64,000 bases of DNA from Pseudomonadota bacterium (GTDB taxonomy: Bacteria; Pseudomonadota; Alphaproteobacteria; Rhizobiales; Xanthobacteraceae), in NCBI GenBank assembly GCA_023435725.1, contig JAEYRD010000036.1, positions 44,960-108,959 on the forward strand, written 5' to 3'. The translations under genes and the position numbers were made by a program. Numbering within the stretch: the stretch's first letter is position 1; every line of letters starts with the position of its first letter. This document shows, in pieces, positions 25,060 to 33,149 of this stretch. The notes beneath the pieces are model-generated. The model was not told where the DNA came from. It made no database searches and saw nothing but the letters and a program-made list of their open reading frames with translations.

Positions 25060-25327
25060 TTCAGCTCCCGATGCTGACGAGTCTTGGCTCGGCTTGGACC
25101 GAAGTATGCCGGGCCGTCCGGGCGCGGTCAAACAGCAGCCGGCCGCGTGACGGCAATGGCCGTCATGCTCAAACAGGACAGGGCTCGTTATTCCGCGCAT
25201 GCCCGAAATATTTGAAGGGCTGAGGTTGTTGCCTGCCCTCGCCCCCACGACGTAACTTGCGACGCCGGTCGAGTCGCACGACGATCGCGCCCGACCAAAA
25301 ACGACAAAAACACCCGGGAGGAACACG

Positions 25328-26212
25328 ATGAGAAAGCTCACGGCAGCGCTGTGCGCGTTGGCTTTATTCGCGCCGGCAGCGCAGGCGCAGACGCTCAAGG
25401 ATTTCCTGGCGGCGGTCACCAAGAAATGGACCACACCGTTCGAGCCGTTCCAGCTCATCGGCAACATCTACTATGTCGGCACCGACGGCATCGCTGTCTA
25501 CGTGATCAAGACCTCGCAGGGCCTGATCCTGATGGACACGGCGCTGCCGGAGTCGACCGGGATGATCAAGGACAACATCGCAAAGCTCGGCCTCAAGGTC
25601 TCCGACATCAAGATCATCCTCAACACGCACGCGCATTTCGATCACACCGGTGGCTTCGCCGAGATCAAGAAGGAAACTGGCGCGCAGCTCATGGCCGGCG
25701 AGCGCGACAAGCCGCTGCTCGAAGGCGGCTACTATCCCGGCGACGAGAAGAACGAGGCCCTCGCCTTCCCAGCCGTGAAGGTCGATCGCGCTGTGAAGGA
25801 AGGCGACAAGGTCACGCTCGGCGACACGACGCTGACGGCGCATTCAACGCCCGGGCACTCGCCGGGCTGCACGAGCTGGGAGATGACCGTCAAGGACGGC
25901 AACCAGGACCGCGAGGTGCTGCTCTTCTGCAGCGGGACGGTGGCGCTGAACCGGCTGGTCGGCCAACCGACCCATGTCGGCATCGTCGACGACTACCGCG
26001 CGACTTACGCCAAAGTGAAGGCGATGAAGATCGATGTCCTGCTCGGGCCGCATCCCGAAGTCTATGGCATGGAGGCCAAGCGCGCAGAGATGAAGGACGG
26101 CGCGCCGAACCCGTTCGTCAAACCGGGCGAGCTCGCGACCTACGCGACCGGCTTGTCCGAGGAATTCGAGAAGCAGCTCGCCAAGCAGACCGCGGCACTC
26201 GAGAAGAAATAA
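25328..26212 (+). CDS. bla: subclass B3 metallo-beta-lactamase, BJP-1-like
   Basis: Protein of 294 residues, start after CGGGAGG, with signal peptide (LCALALFAPAAQA-QT). It has the full B3 zinc set: H101, H103, D105, H106 in NTHAHFDHTGG; H177 in TPGHSPGCTSW; and H242 in GPHPEVYG. The TPGHSPGCTSW stretch is characteristic of B3 lactamases, and N-terminal FEPFQLIGNIYYVGTDGIAVYVI closely resembles BJP-1 of Bradyrhizobium as I remember it. Such enzymes hydrolyse penicillins, cephalosporins and carbapenems in the periplasm. Its chromosomal, non-mobile setting suggests an intrinsic gene. Hydrolytic range is unproven. Confidence 0.92.
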   Translation: MRKLTAALCALALFAPAAQAQTLKDFLAAVTKKWTTPFEPFQLIGNIYYVGTDGIAVYVIKTSQGLILMDTALPESTGMIKDNIAKLGLKVSDIKIILNTHAHFDHTGGFAEIKKETGAQLMAGERDKPLLEGGYYPGDEKNEALAFPAVKVDRAVKEGDKVTLGDTTLTAHSTPGHSPGCTSWEMTVKDGNQDREVLLFCSGTVALNRLVGQPTHVGIVDDYRATYAKVKAMKIDVLLGPHPEVYGMEAKRAEMKDGAPNPFVKPGELATYATGLSEEFEKQLAKQTAALEKK

Positions 26213-26228
26213 CAGCGGTCATGTGCCC

Positions 26229-26249
26229 CACCTCTCCTAGGAAGAGGTG
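26229..26249 (+). terminator. hairpin after the beta-lactamase gene
   Basis: A 7-bp stem (26229-26235 with 26243-26249, CACCTCT/AGAGGTG) encloses CCTAGGA 17 bp after the stop. There is no T-run. The remaining gap to 26509 shows no other feature. Confidence 0.45.
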
Positions 26250-26509
26250 AACCCGCACAATTGATGCGGCAATATGCAGCGCCGGTGCACATGGTTAGCA
26301 GGGCGTAGCCTCGGCCGGGATGATACGGGCCGAAGCCCCCGCTCCGTCGCCCTATATCCTTAACACCGCCTCACCGATGCACGCGGCCGGAATTTCTGCT
26401 GCCGCGTGCAACTGGCACGGGCCTCCCCGCGGAATTCGATCTAACGCGCCCTTTACCCGACCTGTGCAAGATCGCCCGCGTTTTCAGGGGATCCAGGGCT
26501 CGTATTGCA

Positions 26510-28522
26510 ATGCCTGTTGCCGATTTGAAATCTCACCTTGCCGCCGTGATGCGGCTGTTCCGCGTGCCAGCCGACAATCCGGACCTGACACGCGCCCAGT
26601 TCGACGCCTTCTCCAAGCAGATCCCACTGCTCTACTTTATCCTGATCACCAACACGATCGCGGTGGCCTACACTTACGTGCCGCTGGCGCCGGCCTGGCT
26701 CAGCATGATCGCGCCGGCCCTGTTGATCGCGGTGACGGGCCTCCGGACATTCTGGTGGCTGCGCCAGCGTCGTGTCGCGCGCAACGACGCCGACATCTTG
26801 CGCAACCTGCGCGTCACCAACTGGATCGCGGCGCCGATCGCGACGGGTTTTACTGCCTGGTCGTTCGCGCTCTTTCCTTACGGTGATCCCTTCGCCAAGA
26901 GCCAGGTCGCCTTCTACATGGCGGTGACCGTCATCGGCTGCATCTTCAGCCTGATGCATCTGCGTTCGGCCGCCCTGATCGTGACGCTGGTCGTCGACGT
27001 GCCCTACGTGCTGTTCTACTTCGCCGCCGGCGAACCGACGCTGAAAGCGATGGCCATCAACAATCTGCTGGTCACCGGCGCGATGGTGACGGTGCTGTTC
27101 ATCTACTATCGCGACTTCGCAGATCTCGTCGCCAGCCGCAAATCGCTGCTCGCGCAGCAGGCGGCCACGCAGGCGCTCTCGGACGAGAATTTCCGCCTCG
27201 CCAATCTCGACTCACTCACCGAGCTGCCGAACCGCCGCCGCTTCTTCGCCGAGCTGTCGAGCGCCTTCGCGGACGCCGAGCGCAGGAATGTTCGCGTCGC
27301 CGTCGGAATCATCGATCTCGACGGTTTCAAGCCGATCAACGACAATTACGGTCATTCAGTCGGCGACCGCGTCCTGATCGAGGCCGGACGCCGCATCCGC
27401 GAGGTCTGCGAGGGCTTTGGTCCCCAGCGGGTGGAGTTCGCCCGGCTCGGCGGCGATGAATTCGGCCTCGTCGTGTGCGGCGATCCCGATGATGCGGATC
27501 TGATGCGGCTCGGCGAGCGCATCGGCGACCAGGCCAGGCTGCCTTACCAGCTCGACACCGCCCATACCGGCCTGTCCTGCTCGATCGGCTTTGCGCTGTT
27601 CCCGGACTCCGCGACGACATCGGAAGCGCTCTATGAATGCGCCGACTATTCGCTCTACCACGCCAAGCGTCATCTGCGTGGCCGCACCGTGATCTTCTCG
27701 AGCGAGCTCGAGGCCGAGATCCGCAGCCGCGGTGTCATCGAGAATTTGCTCCGTACCGCCGATTTCAGCACCGAGATGGATCTGGTGTTCCAGCCGATCG
27801 TGGACGCCATGAGCGAACGCACCACCGGCTTCGAGGTGCTGGCGCGCTGGCATAGCTCACGCCTCGGCCTGGTCTCGCCGGCCGACTTCATTCCGGCTGC
27901 GGAACGCATCGGCCTGATCCGGCCGCTGACGCAGGCGCTGCTGGCGCGTGCGCTTGCCACGGCGAAGACCTGGCCCAGCGACATCCGCCTGTCGTTCAAC
28001 CTCTCGGCCCACGACGTCTGCGCGGCCGAGGGCATCTTGCCGCTGATCTCCATCATCGAGAAGAGCGGACTGCCGCCGCACCGGATCGATTTCGAGATCA
28101 CCGAGACCGCCGTCACCTTCGACTTCGTGCGCGCGCAGCAGTCGATCTCGACGCTGAAGGCGATGGGCTGCGGCATCTCTCTGGACGATTTCGGCACCGG
28201 CTATTCCTCGCTGAGCCACGTGCACCGCCTGCCGCTCGACAAGATCAAGGTCGACCGCAGCTTCGTCGCCGACATCAACGAAAACCCCGTGAGCCACAAG
28301 ATCATCAAGTCGCTCACGGGCCTGTGCGACGACATGGAGATCGCCTGCGTCGTCGAGGGTGTCGAGACCCGCGCCCAGCTCGACAGCCTGCGCCGGCTTG
28401 GCTGCGACTACATCCAGGGCTATTATTTCGCAAAGCCCATGCAAGGCGATGCGATCGATGGTTACCTGACGAAGGAACGGCAGCGCCTCAAGGCTGCCAA
28501 CGGCACCAAAGTCGTGGCCTAG
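26510..28522 (+). CDS. membrane-bound GGDEF-EAL cyclic di-GMP protein
   Basis: Protein of 670 residues. Residues ~35-205 hold about five to six membrane segments with no periplasmic sensor. The GGDEF domain is at ~230-395 with intact RLGGDEF (G314 to F318) and DSLTELPNRR, so diguanylate cyclase activity is possible; no RxxD inhibitory site is visible just upstream. The EAL domain is at ~415-655: the signature reads EVL (FEVLARWH, about residue 441), with the metal-binding DDFGTGYSS and VVEGVET intact, so phosphodiesterase activity is also possible. It turns cyclic di-GMP over at the inner membrane to set motility or adhesion. It is monocistronic and convergent with the liv operon. Confidence 0.93.
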   Translation: MPVADLKSHLAAVMRLFRVPADNPDLTRAQFDAFSKQIPLLYFILITNTIAVAYTYVPLAPAWLSMIAPALLIAVTGLRTFWWLRQRRVARNDADILRNLRVTNWIAAPIATGFTAWSFALFPYGDPFAKSQVAFYMAVTVIGCIFSLMHLRSAALIVTLVVDVPYVLFYFAAGEPTLKAMAINNLLVTGAMVTVLFIYYRDFADLVASRKSLLAQQAATQALSDENFRLANLDSLTELPNRRRFFAELSSAFADAERRNVRVAVGIIDLDGFKPINDNYGHSVGDRVLIEAGRRIREVCEGFGPQRVEFARLGGDEFGLVVCGDPDDADLMRLGERIGDQARLPYQLDTAHTGLSCSIGFALFPDSATTSEALYECADYSLYHAKRHLRGRTVIFSSELEAEIRSRGVIENLLRTADFSTEMDLVFQPIVDAMSERTTGFEVLARWHSSRLGLVSPADFIPAAERIGLIRPLTQALLARALATAKTWPSDIRLSFNLSAHDVCAAEGILPLISIIEKSGLPPHRIDFEITETAVTFDFVRAQQSISTLKAMGCGISLDDFGTGYSSLSHVHRLPLDKIKVDRSFVADINENPVSHKIIKSLTGLCDDMEIACVVEGVETRAQLDSLRRLGCDYIQGYYFAKPMQGDAIDGYLTKERQRLKAANGTKVVA

Positions 28523-28527
28523 AGGCC

Positions 28528-29247
28528 TCAGACTGCGCAGTAGCGCTCCTGGATGTCCTTGTCCGCGAGCAGCGCTGCGGCGCTGCTCTGATGCACCACC
28601 TCGCCCTGGTCGATGATTACGGCGCGGTCGGCAAGGCGCAGCGCCCATTCGACATTCTGCTCGACCAGGAGCAGCGTCTTGCCCTCGTCGCGCAGGCGGC
28701 GGAACAGCACACCCATCTCCTCGACCAGGACGGGCATGATGCCTTCCGAGGGCTCGTCGAGCAGGATCATCCTGGGCTTTGCGATCAGTGCGCGTGCGAT
28801 GGCCAGCATCTGCTGCTCGCCCCCCGAGAGCGTCACGCCCTCCTGATCGAGCCGCTCCTTGAGGCGCGGAAAGGTTTCGGCGATCTCGTCGATCGCGGCG
28901 CGCTCATCGATACCGCTGCCGGCCGCGACGAGACCGAGGCGCAGATTCTCTCGCACGGAAAGGCCAGGCACGATTCGGCGCTCTTCAGGAACGTAGGCGA
29001 GGCCAAGGTGAAAACGCTGATGGGCGCGCAGCGGCAGAAGCTCACTGCCCGCGAACCGCACGCGACCCGTCGCCTTCGGCATCAGGCCCATCATCGCCCG
29101 CAATGTGGTGGTCTTGCCGGCACCGTTGCGGCCAACGAGAGCGACCACCTCGCCTGGGTTCACGTGCAACGAAATGCCGTGGAGGATATGGCTCGCGCCA
29201 TACCACGCGTGGAGATCCCTAATTTCGAGCAGTGCGGTCTCAGCCAT
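28528..29247 (-). CDS. livF: branched-chain-type ABC importer ATPase LivF
   Basis: Protein of 239 residues with Walker A GRNGAGKTT, signature LSGGEQQMLAIARAL and Walker B MILLDEPSEG; the LivF-type YVPEERRIVPGLSVREN is present. It powers import with LivG. The start at 29247 overlaps the livG stop; the frame is open six codons further. Last gene of the eight-gene operon. Confidence 0.93.
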   Translation of the reverse strand: MAETALLEIRDLHAWYGASHILHGISLHVNPGEVVALVGRNGAGKTTTLRAMMGLMPKATGRVRFAGSELLPLRAHQRFHLGLAYVPEERRIVPGLSVRENLRLGLVAAGSGIDERAAIDEIAETFPRLKERLDQEGVTLSGGEQQMLAIARALIAKPRMILLDEPSEGIMPVLVEEMGVLFRRLRDEGKTLLLVEQNVEWALRLADRAVIIDQGEVVHQSSAAALLADKDIQERYCAV

Positions 29248-29995
29248 AGCCTTCACTCTGTCCAAGATAGACCCGGCGGACTTCCGGATTGCTCCTGATC
29301 TCGTCCGGCGTGCCGTCCGCCAGCAGGCGACCGTGATGCAGAACCACGACGCGCTTGGACAGGCCCAGCACCATCTTCATCTTGTGCTCCACCAGAAGCA
29401 CGGTGCGCTTGTCGGCAAGGCGTTCGAGCAGCGCCACCATGTCCTTGGTCTCTTCCGGTCCCATGCCGGCAGTCGGCTCGTCCAGCAGCAGCAACTCGGG
29501 CTCGGAGACCAGCGCGATTGCGATCTCCAGCGCGCGCTGCTGGCCATGCGACAGGAACTTTGCCAGCTCGCCGCGCTTGCCGAGCAACCCGACCGCGTCG
29601 AGTGCGGCATCCGCACGCGCATTCAGTCCGGTCAGCCGGGCGCGGTTGCGCCAGATGTCGTAGCTCACGGTCAGCGCTTGCACCGCCACACGCACGTTCT
29701 CGTGCACGGACAGGTCGGGAAAGATGTTCGTGATCTGGTAGGAGCGCGAGATGCCCTGGTGTACGAAACGGTGCTGGGGCAGGCCGTTCAGCTCGCGCCC
29801 CCTGAAGTGCAGCTTGCCCGACGTCGGGGTCAACGCACCGGAGAGGATGTTGAAGAAGGTGCTCTTGCCGGCGCCGTTAGGCCCGATGATCGAGGTGAGC
29901 TGGCCGGCCGCAAAGGACACGGTGATGCCTTCGAGCGCGACGAAGCCACCAAAGCGCTTGCCGATCCCCTCGGCGCGGAGCAGTTCGCCGCTCAT
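29240..29995 (-). CDS. livG: branched-chain-type ABC importer ATPase LivG
   Basis: Protein of 251 residues: Walker A GPNGAGKSTFFNILSG, LivG-type ISRSYQITNIFPDLSVHENV, a degenerate signature (LSHGQQRALEIAIALV instead of LSGG) and Walker B LLLLDEPTAGMGPEET. The start at 29995 overlaps the livM stop by ATGA. Partner ATPase of LivF. Confidence 0.93.
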   Translation of the reverse strand: MSGELLRAEGIGKRFGGFVALEGITVSFAAGQLTSIIGPNGAGKSTFFNILSGALTPTSGKLHFRGRELNGLPQHRFVHQGISRSYQITNIFPDLSVHENVRVAVQALTVSYDIWRNRARLTGLNARADAALDAVGLLGKRGELAKFLSHGQQRALEIAIALVSEPELLLLDEPTAGMGPEETKDMVALLERLADKRTVLLVEHKMKMVLGLSKRVVVLHHGRLLADGTPDEIRSNPEVRRVYLGQSEGYG

Positions 29996-30990
29996 TGCTG
30001 CGCCTTTCCGATGCCGACGACGTCCAGCAGCGTGCCCCAGATGCCCTTGGGCAGGAACAGCACGAACAGAACGAAGATCGCGCCGACGAAGATCTGCCAA
30101 TGCGGCGTCCAGAGCGAGATGACATCCTCCAGGATCAGGAAGCTGGCCGCGCCGACGAAGGGGCCGAAAAAGCTGCGGGCACCGCCGAGCAGCACCATCA
30201 TCACGATCATGCCTGAGGTCTGGTAATGAAGGATGTCCAGCGGCACGATCGACAGATGCAGCGCCAGCATGCAGCCGCCGAGCGAAGAGATCGCACCCGA
30301 CAACATGAACACGATCAACTTGCTGCGCTCGACGTCATAGCCGCAGGCCCTCGCCCGCTGCTCGTTCTCACGGATGGCCTCGATGACGGCGCCGAACGGC
30401 GAGTTCAGGATGCGCGACTGAAACCACATCGCCAGCGCGGCGAAGACCATCAGCACGTAGTATTTGTTGACGGGATCGAGGAAATTGACCTGCAGCCCGA
30501 ACAGGCGGATGCGGTCGACCGTGAAGCCGCGCAGGCCGTTCTCGCCGCCGGTGAAGGATGAGGCCTGGAGTGCCACGTAATAGACGAGCTGAGCGAGCGC
30601 GAGGGTCACCATCGAGAAATAGATGCCGCGGGTGCGCGTCGAGACGATTCCGATCGCGGCGGCGAGACAGGTGCTGAGGACAACGGCAATCGGCACCGCG
30701 GCGAACCAGGGCACGCCGTAGCGGCCGATCGCGATCCCCGTGAAGTAGGCGCCGGCGCCGAAGAACGCCGCCTGGCCGAACGACAGCAGCCCAGTGTAGC
30801 CGAACAGGAGATTGTAGCCCATCACCACGACGCCGTAGATCAGGACGTTGACGGCCAGCGCCTGCGATGGCAGCAGCCAAGGCAGCACGGCAAGCACTGC
30901 GATGGACAGCAGCACGCGCTGCTCGAGAAGCCAGCCGAGCCCGCCGGGCGAGGGTTTGGCGACCGCTTCGCCGCTCGAAGGTAGCGTCAC
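29992..30990 (-). CDS. livM: branched-chain-type ABC importer permease LivM
   Basis: Protein of 332 residues with about eight to nine membrane segments and the LivM core YNLLFGYTGLLSFGQAAFFGAGAY, plus the permease loop AIRENEQRARACGYDVERSKLIVF that contacts the ATPases. It overlaps livG and livH by a few bases on each side, so the transporter genes are tightly coupled. Confidence 0.93.
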   Translation of the reverse strand: MTLPSSGEAVAKPSPGGLGWLLEQRVLLSIAVLAVLPWLLPSQALAVNVLIYGVVVMGYNLLFGYTGLLSFGQAAFFGAGAYFTGIAIGRYGVPWFAAVPIAVVLSTCLAAAIGIVSTRTRGIYFSMVTLALAQLVYYVALQASSFTGGENGLRGFTVDRIRLFGLQVNFLDPVNKYYVLMVFAALAMWFQSRILNSPFGAVIEAIRENEQRARACGYDVERSKLIVFMLSGAISSLGGCMLALHLSIVPLDILHYQTSGMIVMMVLLGGARSFFGPFVGAASFLILEDVISLWTPHWQIFVGAIFVLFVLFLPKGIWGTLLDVVGIGKAQQ

Positions 30991-31862
30991 GCGGTCCTCC
31001 CTCTCACGCCGAACAGGCCTTGCGGGCGGATCAACAACACGACTGCCATCAGCGCGAACATGACGATGGTTGCCATTTCAGGCGCGAACAGCGCCACCAT
31101 GCTGATGGAGATGCCGACCATGAGGCCGGCAACGACCGCGCCGACGATCGAGCCGAGGCCGCCGATCACGGTAACGACGAAGGCCTCCGCCAGCACAAGT
31201 GAACCCATCTCCGGATTGACGCTGCGCATGGGTCCCGCGAGCACACCGCCAAGGGCAGCCAGCCCGACGCCGAGGCCGAAGATCGCGAGCCACACCCGGC
31301 CGATATCGACGCCGAGCACCTGCATGATGGTGGGATCGCGTGCGCCGGCACGCACGATCAGGCCGACCCGGGTCCTCTCCAGTGTCAGCCAGAGCACCAG
31401 CAATACCACAGCGACCAGCGCGATGACGAACAGGCGGTAGCGCGGGAAGAAGCCAATGCCGAGATCGAGCACGCCGATCAGCTGCGGCGGGGTCGGGAAC
31501 GGAATGCCGTCACTGCCGAATACGATGCGCACGCCCTCGACCAGGACGTAGCTGAGACCGAAGGTGAGCAGCAGCGGATCGTCGATCGAGCGTCCATAGA
31601 GCCTGCGGATCAGGACGAACTCGATCAACATGCCGAAGGCGCCGATCAGGATGGGAGCGAGCAGCAGTCCCCACCAGAAGCTTCCGGTGAGCGATGCCAG
31701 ATACAGCCCCGCATAGGCCCCGATCATGAACAGCGCGCCATGGGCGAAATTGACCACCCCGAGCATGCCGAACACGATCGTCAGTCCAAGCGCAGTGATC
31801 ACCAGGACCGCGCCAAGGGCGATCCCGGAGAGAAGCTGCATGATGATCAGCGACAGGTCCAT
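30987..31862 (-). CDS. livH: branched-chain-type ABC importer permease LivH
   Basis: Protein of 291 residues from the ATG at 31862; a GTG two codons upstream is equally close to the preceding stop. Eight or so membrane segments, LivH marks GLTIVFGMLGVVNFAHGALFMIGAY and the loop GARDPTIMQVLGVDIGRVW. It forms the membrane pore with LivM. HAAT-family systems like this import amino acids but also aromatic acids, urea and amides. Confidence 0.93.
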   Translation of the reverse strand: MDLSLIIMQLLSGIALGAVLVITALGLTIVFGMLGVVNFAHGALFMIGAYAGLYLASLTGSFWWGLLLAPILIGAFGMLIEFVLIRRLYGRSIDDPLLLTFGLSYVLVEGVRIVFGSDGIPFPTPPQLIGVLDLGIGFFPRYRLFVIALVAVVLLVLWLTLERTRVGLIVRAGARDPTIMQVLGVDIGRVWLAIFGLGVGLAALGGVLAGPMRSVNPEMGSLVLAEAFVVTVIGGLGSIVGAVVAGLMVGISISMVALFAPEMATIVMFALMAVVLLIRPQGLFGVRGRTA

Positions 31863-31873
31863 CGTCACAAGAC

Positions 31874-33115
31874 TTAGGTCGCGTGGCCGAGTTCGCTGCA
31901 GCTGCGCAGCATGTCGTCGGTGCCCGCATCGTTGGCGAGAATGGCGAACAGGTCGTTGTCATTCGCCATGGCGGACTTCTTCTTGGACTCCAGCACCAGC
32001 ACCGACTGAACCGATTGATGGTCGCATTTGCGGTAGTGCTGCGGGCCCTTGGTCAGATCGTATTGCAGCTTCTCCAGGGCGGCGACGACCTTGTCGTTGT
32101 CGGTTCCACCGGCGGCCTGCATGGCCAGCAGGAGCGAGGCAACGCCGGAATAGCCATAGGCGCCGTAGTCGGTCGGGATCGCGCCGCCATTGGCGGCGCG
32201 GAACGCCGCGTTGAAATCGGCGGCGGTCTTGCTCTGCGGCTCCAGGCCCCAATAATAGTTGGCGCCGCCGACCACGCCCTCGAATACATCCGGACCGACC
32301 GCGAGACGCTGGTTGTGCAGGATCACGGGCACGACGATCTTCATCTGCTGCTTGACGCCGAAATCCACCGCCTGCTTGATCGCATTGGCCTGGTCGCGGC
32401 CGAAGTTGGAGATGCAGAGCACGTCCGGGCGCATCGACATCAGGCGCGGCATGAAGGTGGAATAATCAGCCGCGCCGAACGGATGCAGGATCTCGCCGAC
32501 ATTGTCGGCGCCGATTGCCGCCTGCGCCCGCTTGAAGCCGCGCAGCATCTCATGACCGTACGCATAGTCGGCGACGAGATGGGCGACCTTCATGCCCTTC
32601 TTAAGGGTCTGCCGCGCCACGGCGGCAGTCGTCATGTGCGGGTTCAGCGCCTCATGGAAGGTGTATTTGCTGAAATCCTTGGCCTCGTTAATGGTGTCGG
32701 ACTGGCTGATCGAGACGTAGATCACGCCGCGAGCGCGGGTGACTTCGTTGACCGCGAGCTGCACCGCGCTGGAGAGCGCGCCGACGACGGCGTGAACCTT
32801 GTCCTTCTCGATCAGCTCGAGCGTGCGGGTCGCCGCCTCACCGGCATTGAGCTTGTCGTCTCGCACCAAGAGCTCGACCTTGCGGCCGGCAACACCGCCC
32901 TTGTCGTTCACGAGCTTGACAGCGAGCTCGGCGCATTTGACCTGGTCGCGCGCTTCGGCGGCGAACGGCCCGGTCAGCGGCGTCGGAAAGCCGATGCGGA
33001 TCGTCTCGTCTGCTGCGCGGCCGAGCCGGGGCATGGCGAGCAATGCTGCGCCCGCCGAGAGGCCTGCGAGCGCGGTGCGGCGGGATATTTTCGCGGTCGA
33101 ACCGGATTTGGGCAT
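31874..33115 (-). CDS. branched-chain-type ABC importer binding protein (Tat-exported)
   Basis: Protein of 413 residues with a twin-arginine signal (KISRRTALAGLSAGAALLAMP) and the periplasmic binding protein type 1 fold: IRIGFPTPLTGPFAAEARDQVKCAELAVKLVNDKGGVAGRKVELLVRDD. Ribosome site GGAGG precedes the start. The ligand cannot be read off, but co-transcription with a molybdenum hydroxylase suggests that it binds the hydroxylase substrate, perhaps an aromatic or N-heterocyclic acid. Confidence 0.9.
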   Translation of the reverse strand: MPKSGSTAKISRRTALAGLSAGAALLAMPRLGRAADETIRIGFPTPLTGPFAAEARDQVKCAELAVKLVNDKGGVAGRKVELLVRDDKLNAGEAATRTLELIEKDKVHAVVGALSSAVQLAVNEVTRARGVIYVSISQSDTINEAKDFSKYTFHEALNPHMTTAAVARQTLKKGMKVAHLVADYAYGHEMLRGFKRAQAAIGADNVGEILHPFGAADYSTFMPRLMSMRPDVLCISNFGRDQANAIKQAVDFGVKQQMKIVVPVILHNQRLAVGPDVFEGVVGGANYYWGLEPQSKTAADFNAAFRAANGGAIPTDYGAYGYSGVASLLLAMQAAGGTDNDKVVAALEKLQYDLTKGPQHYRKCDHQSVQSVLVLESKKKSAMANDNDLFAILANDAGTDDMLRSCSELGHAT

Positions 33116-33149
33116 GATTTCCTCCAGGTGTCTTTTTCAAGGGTTTTTT

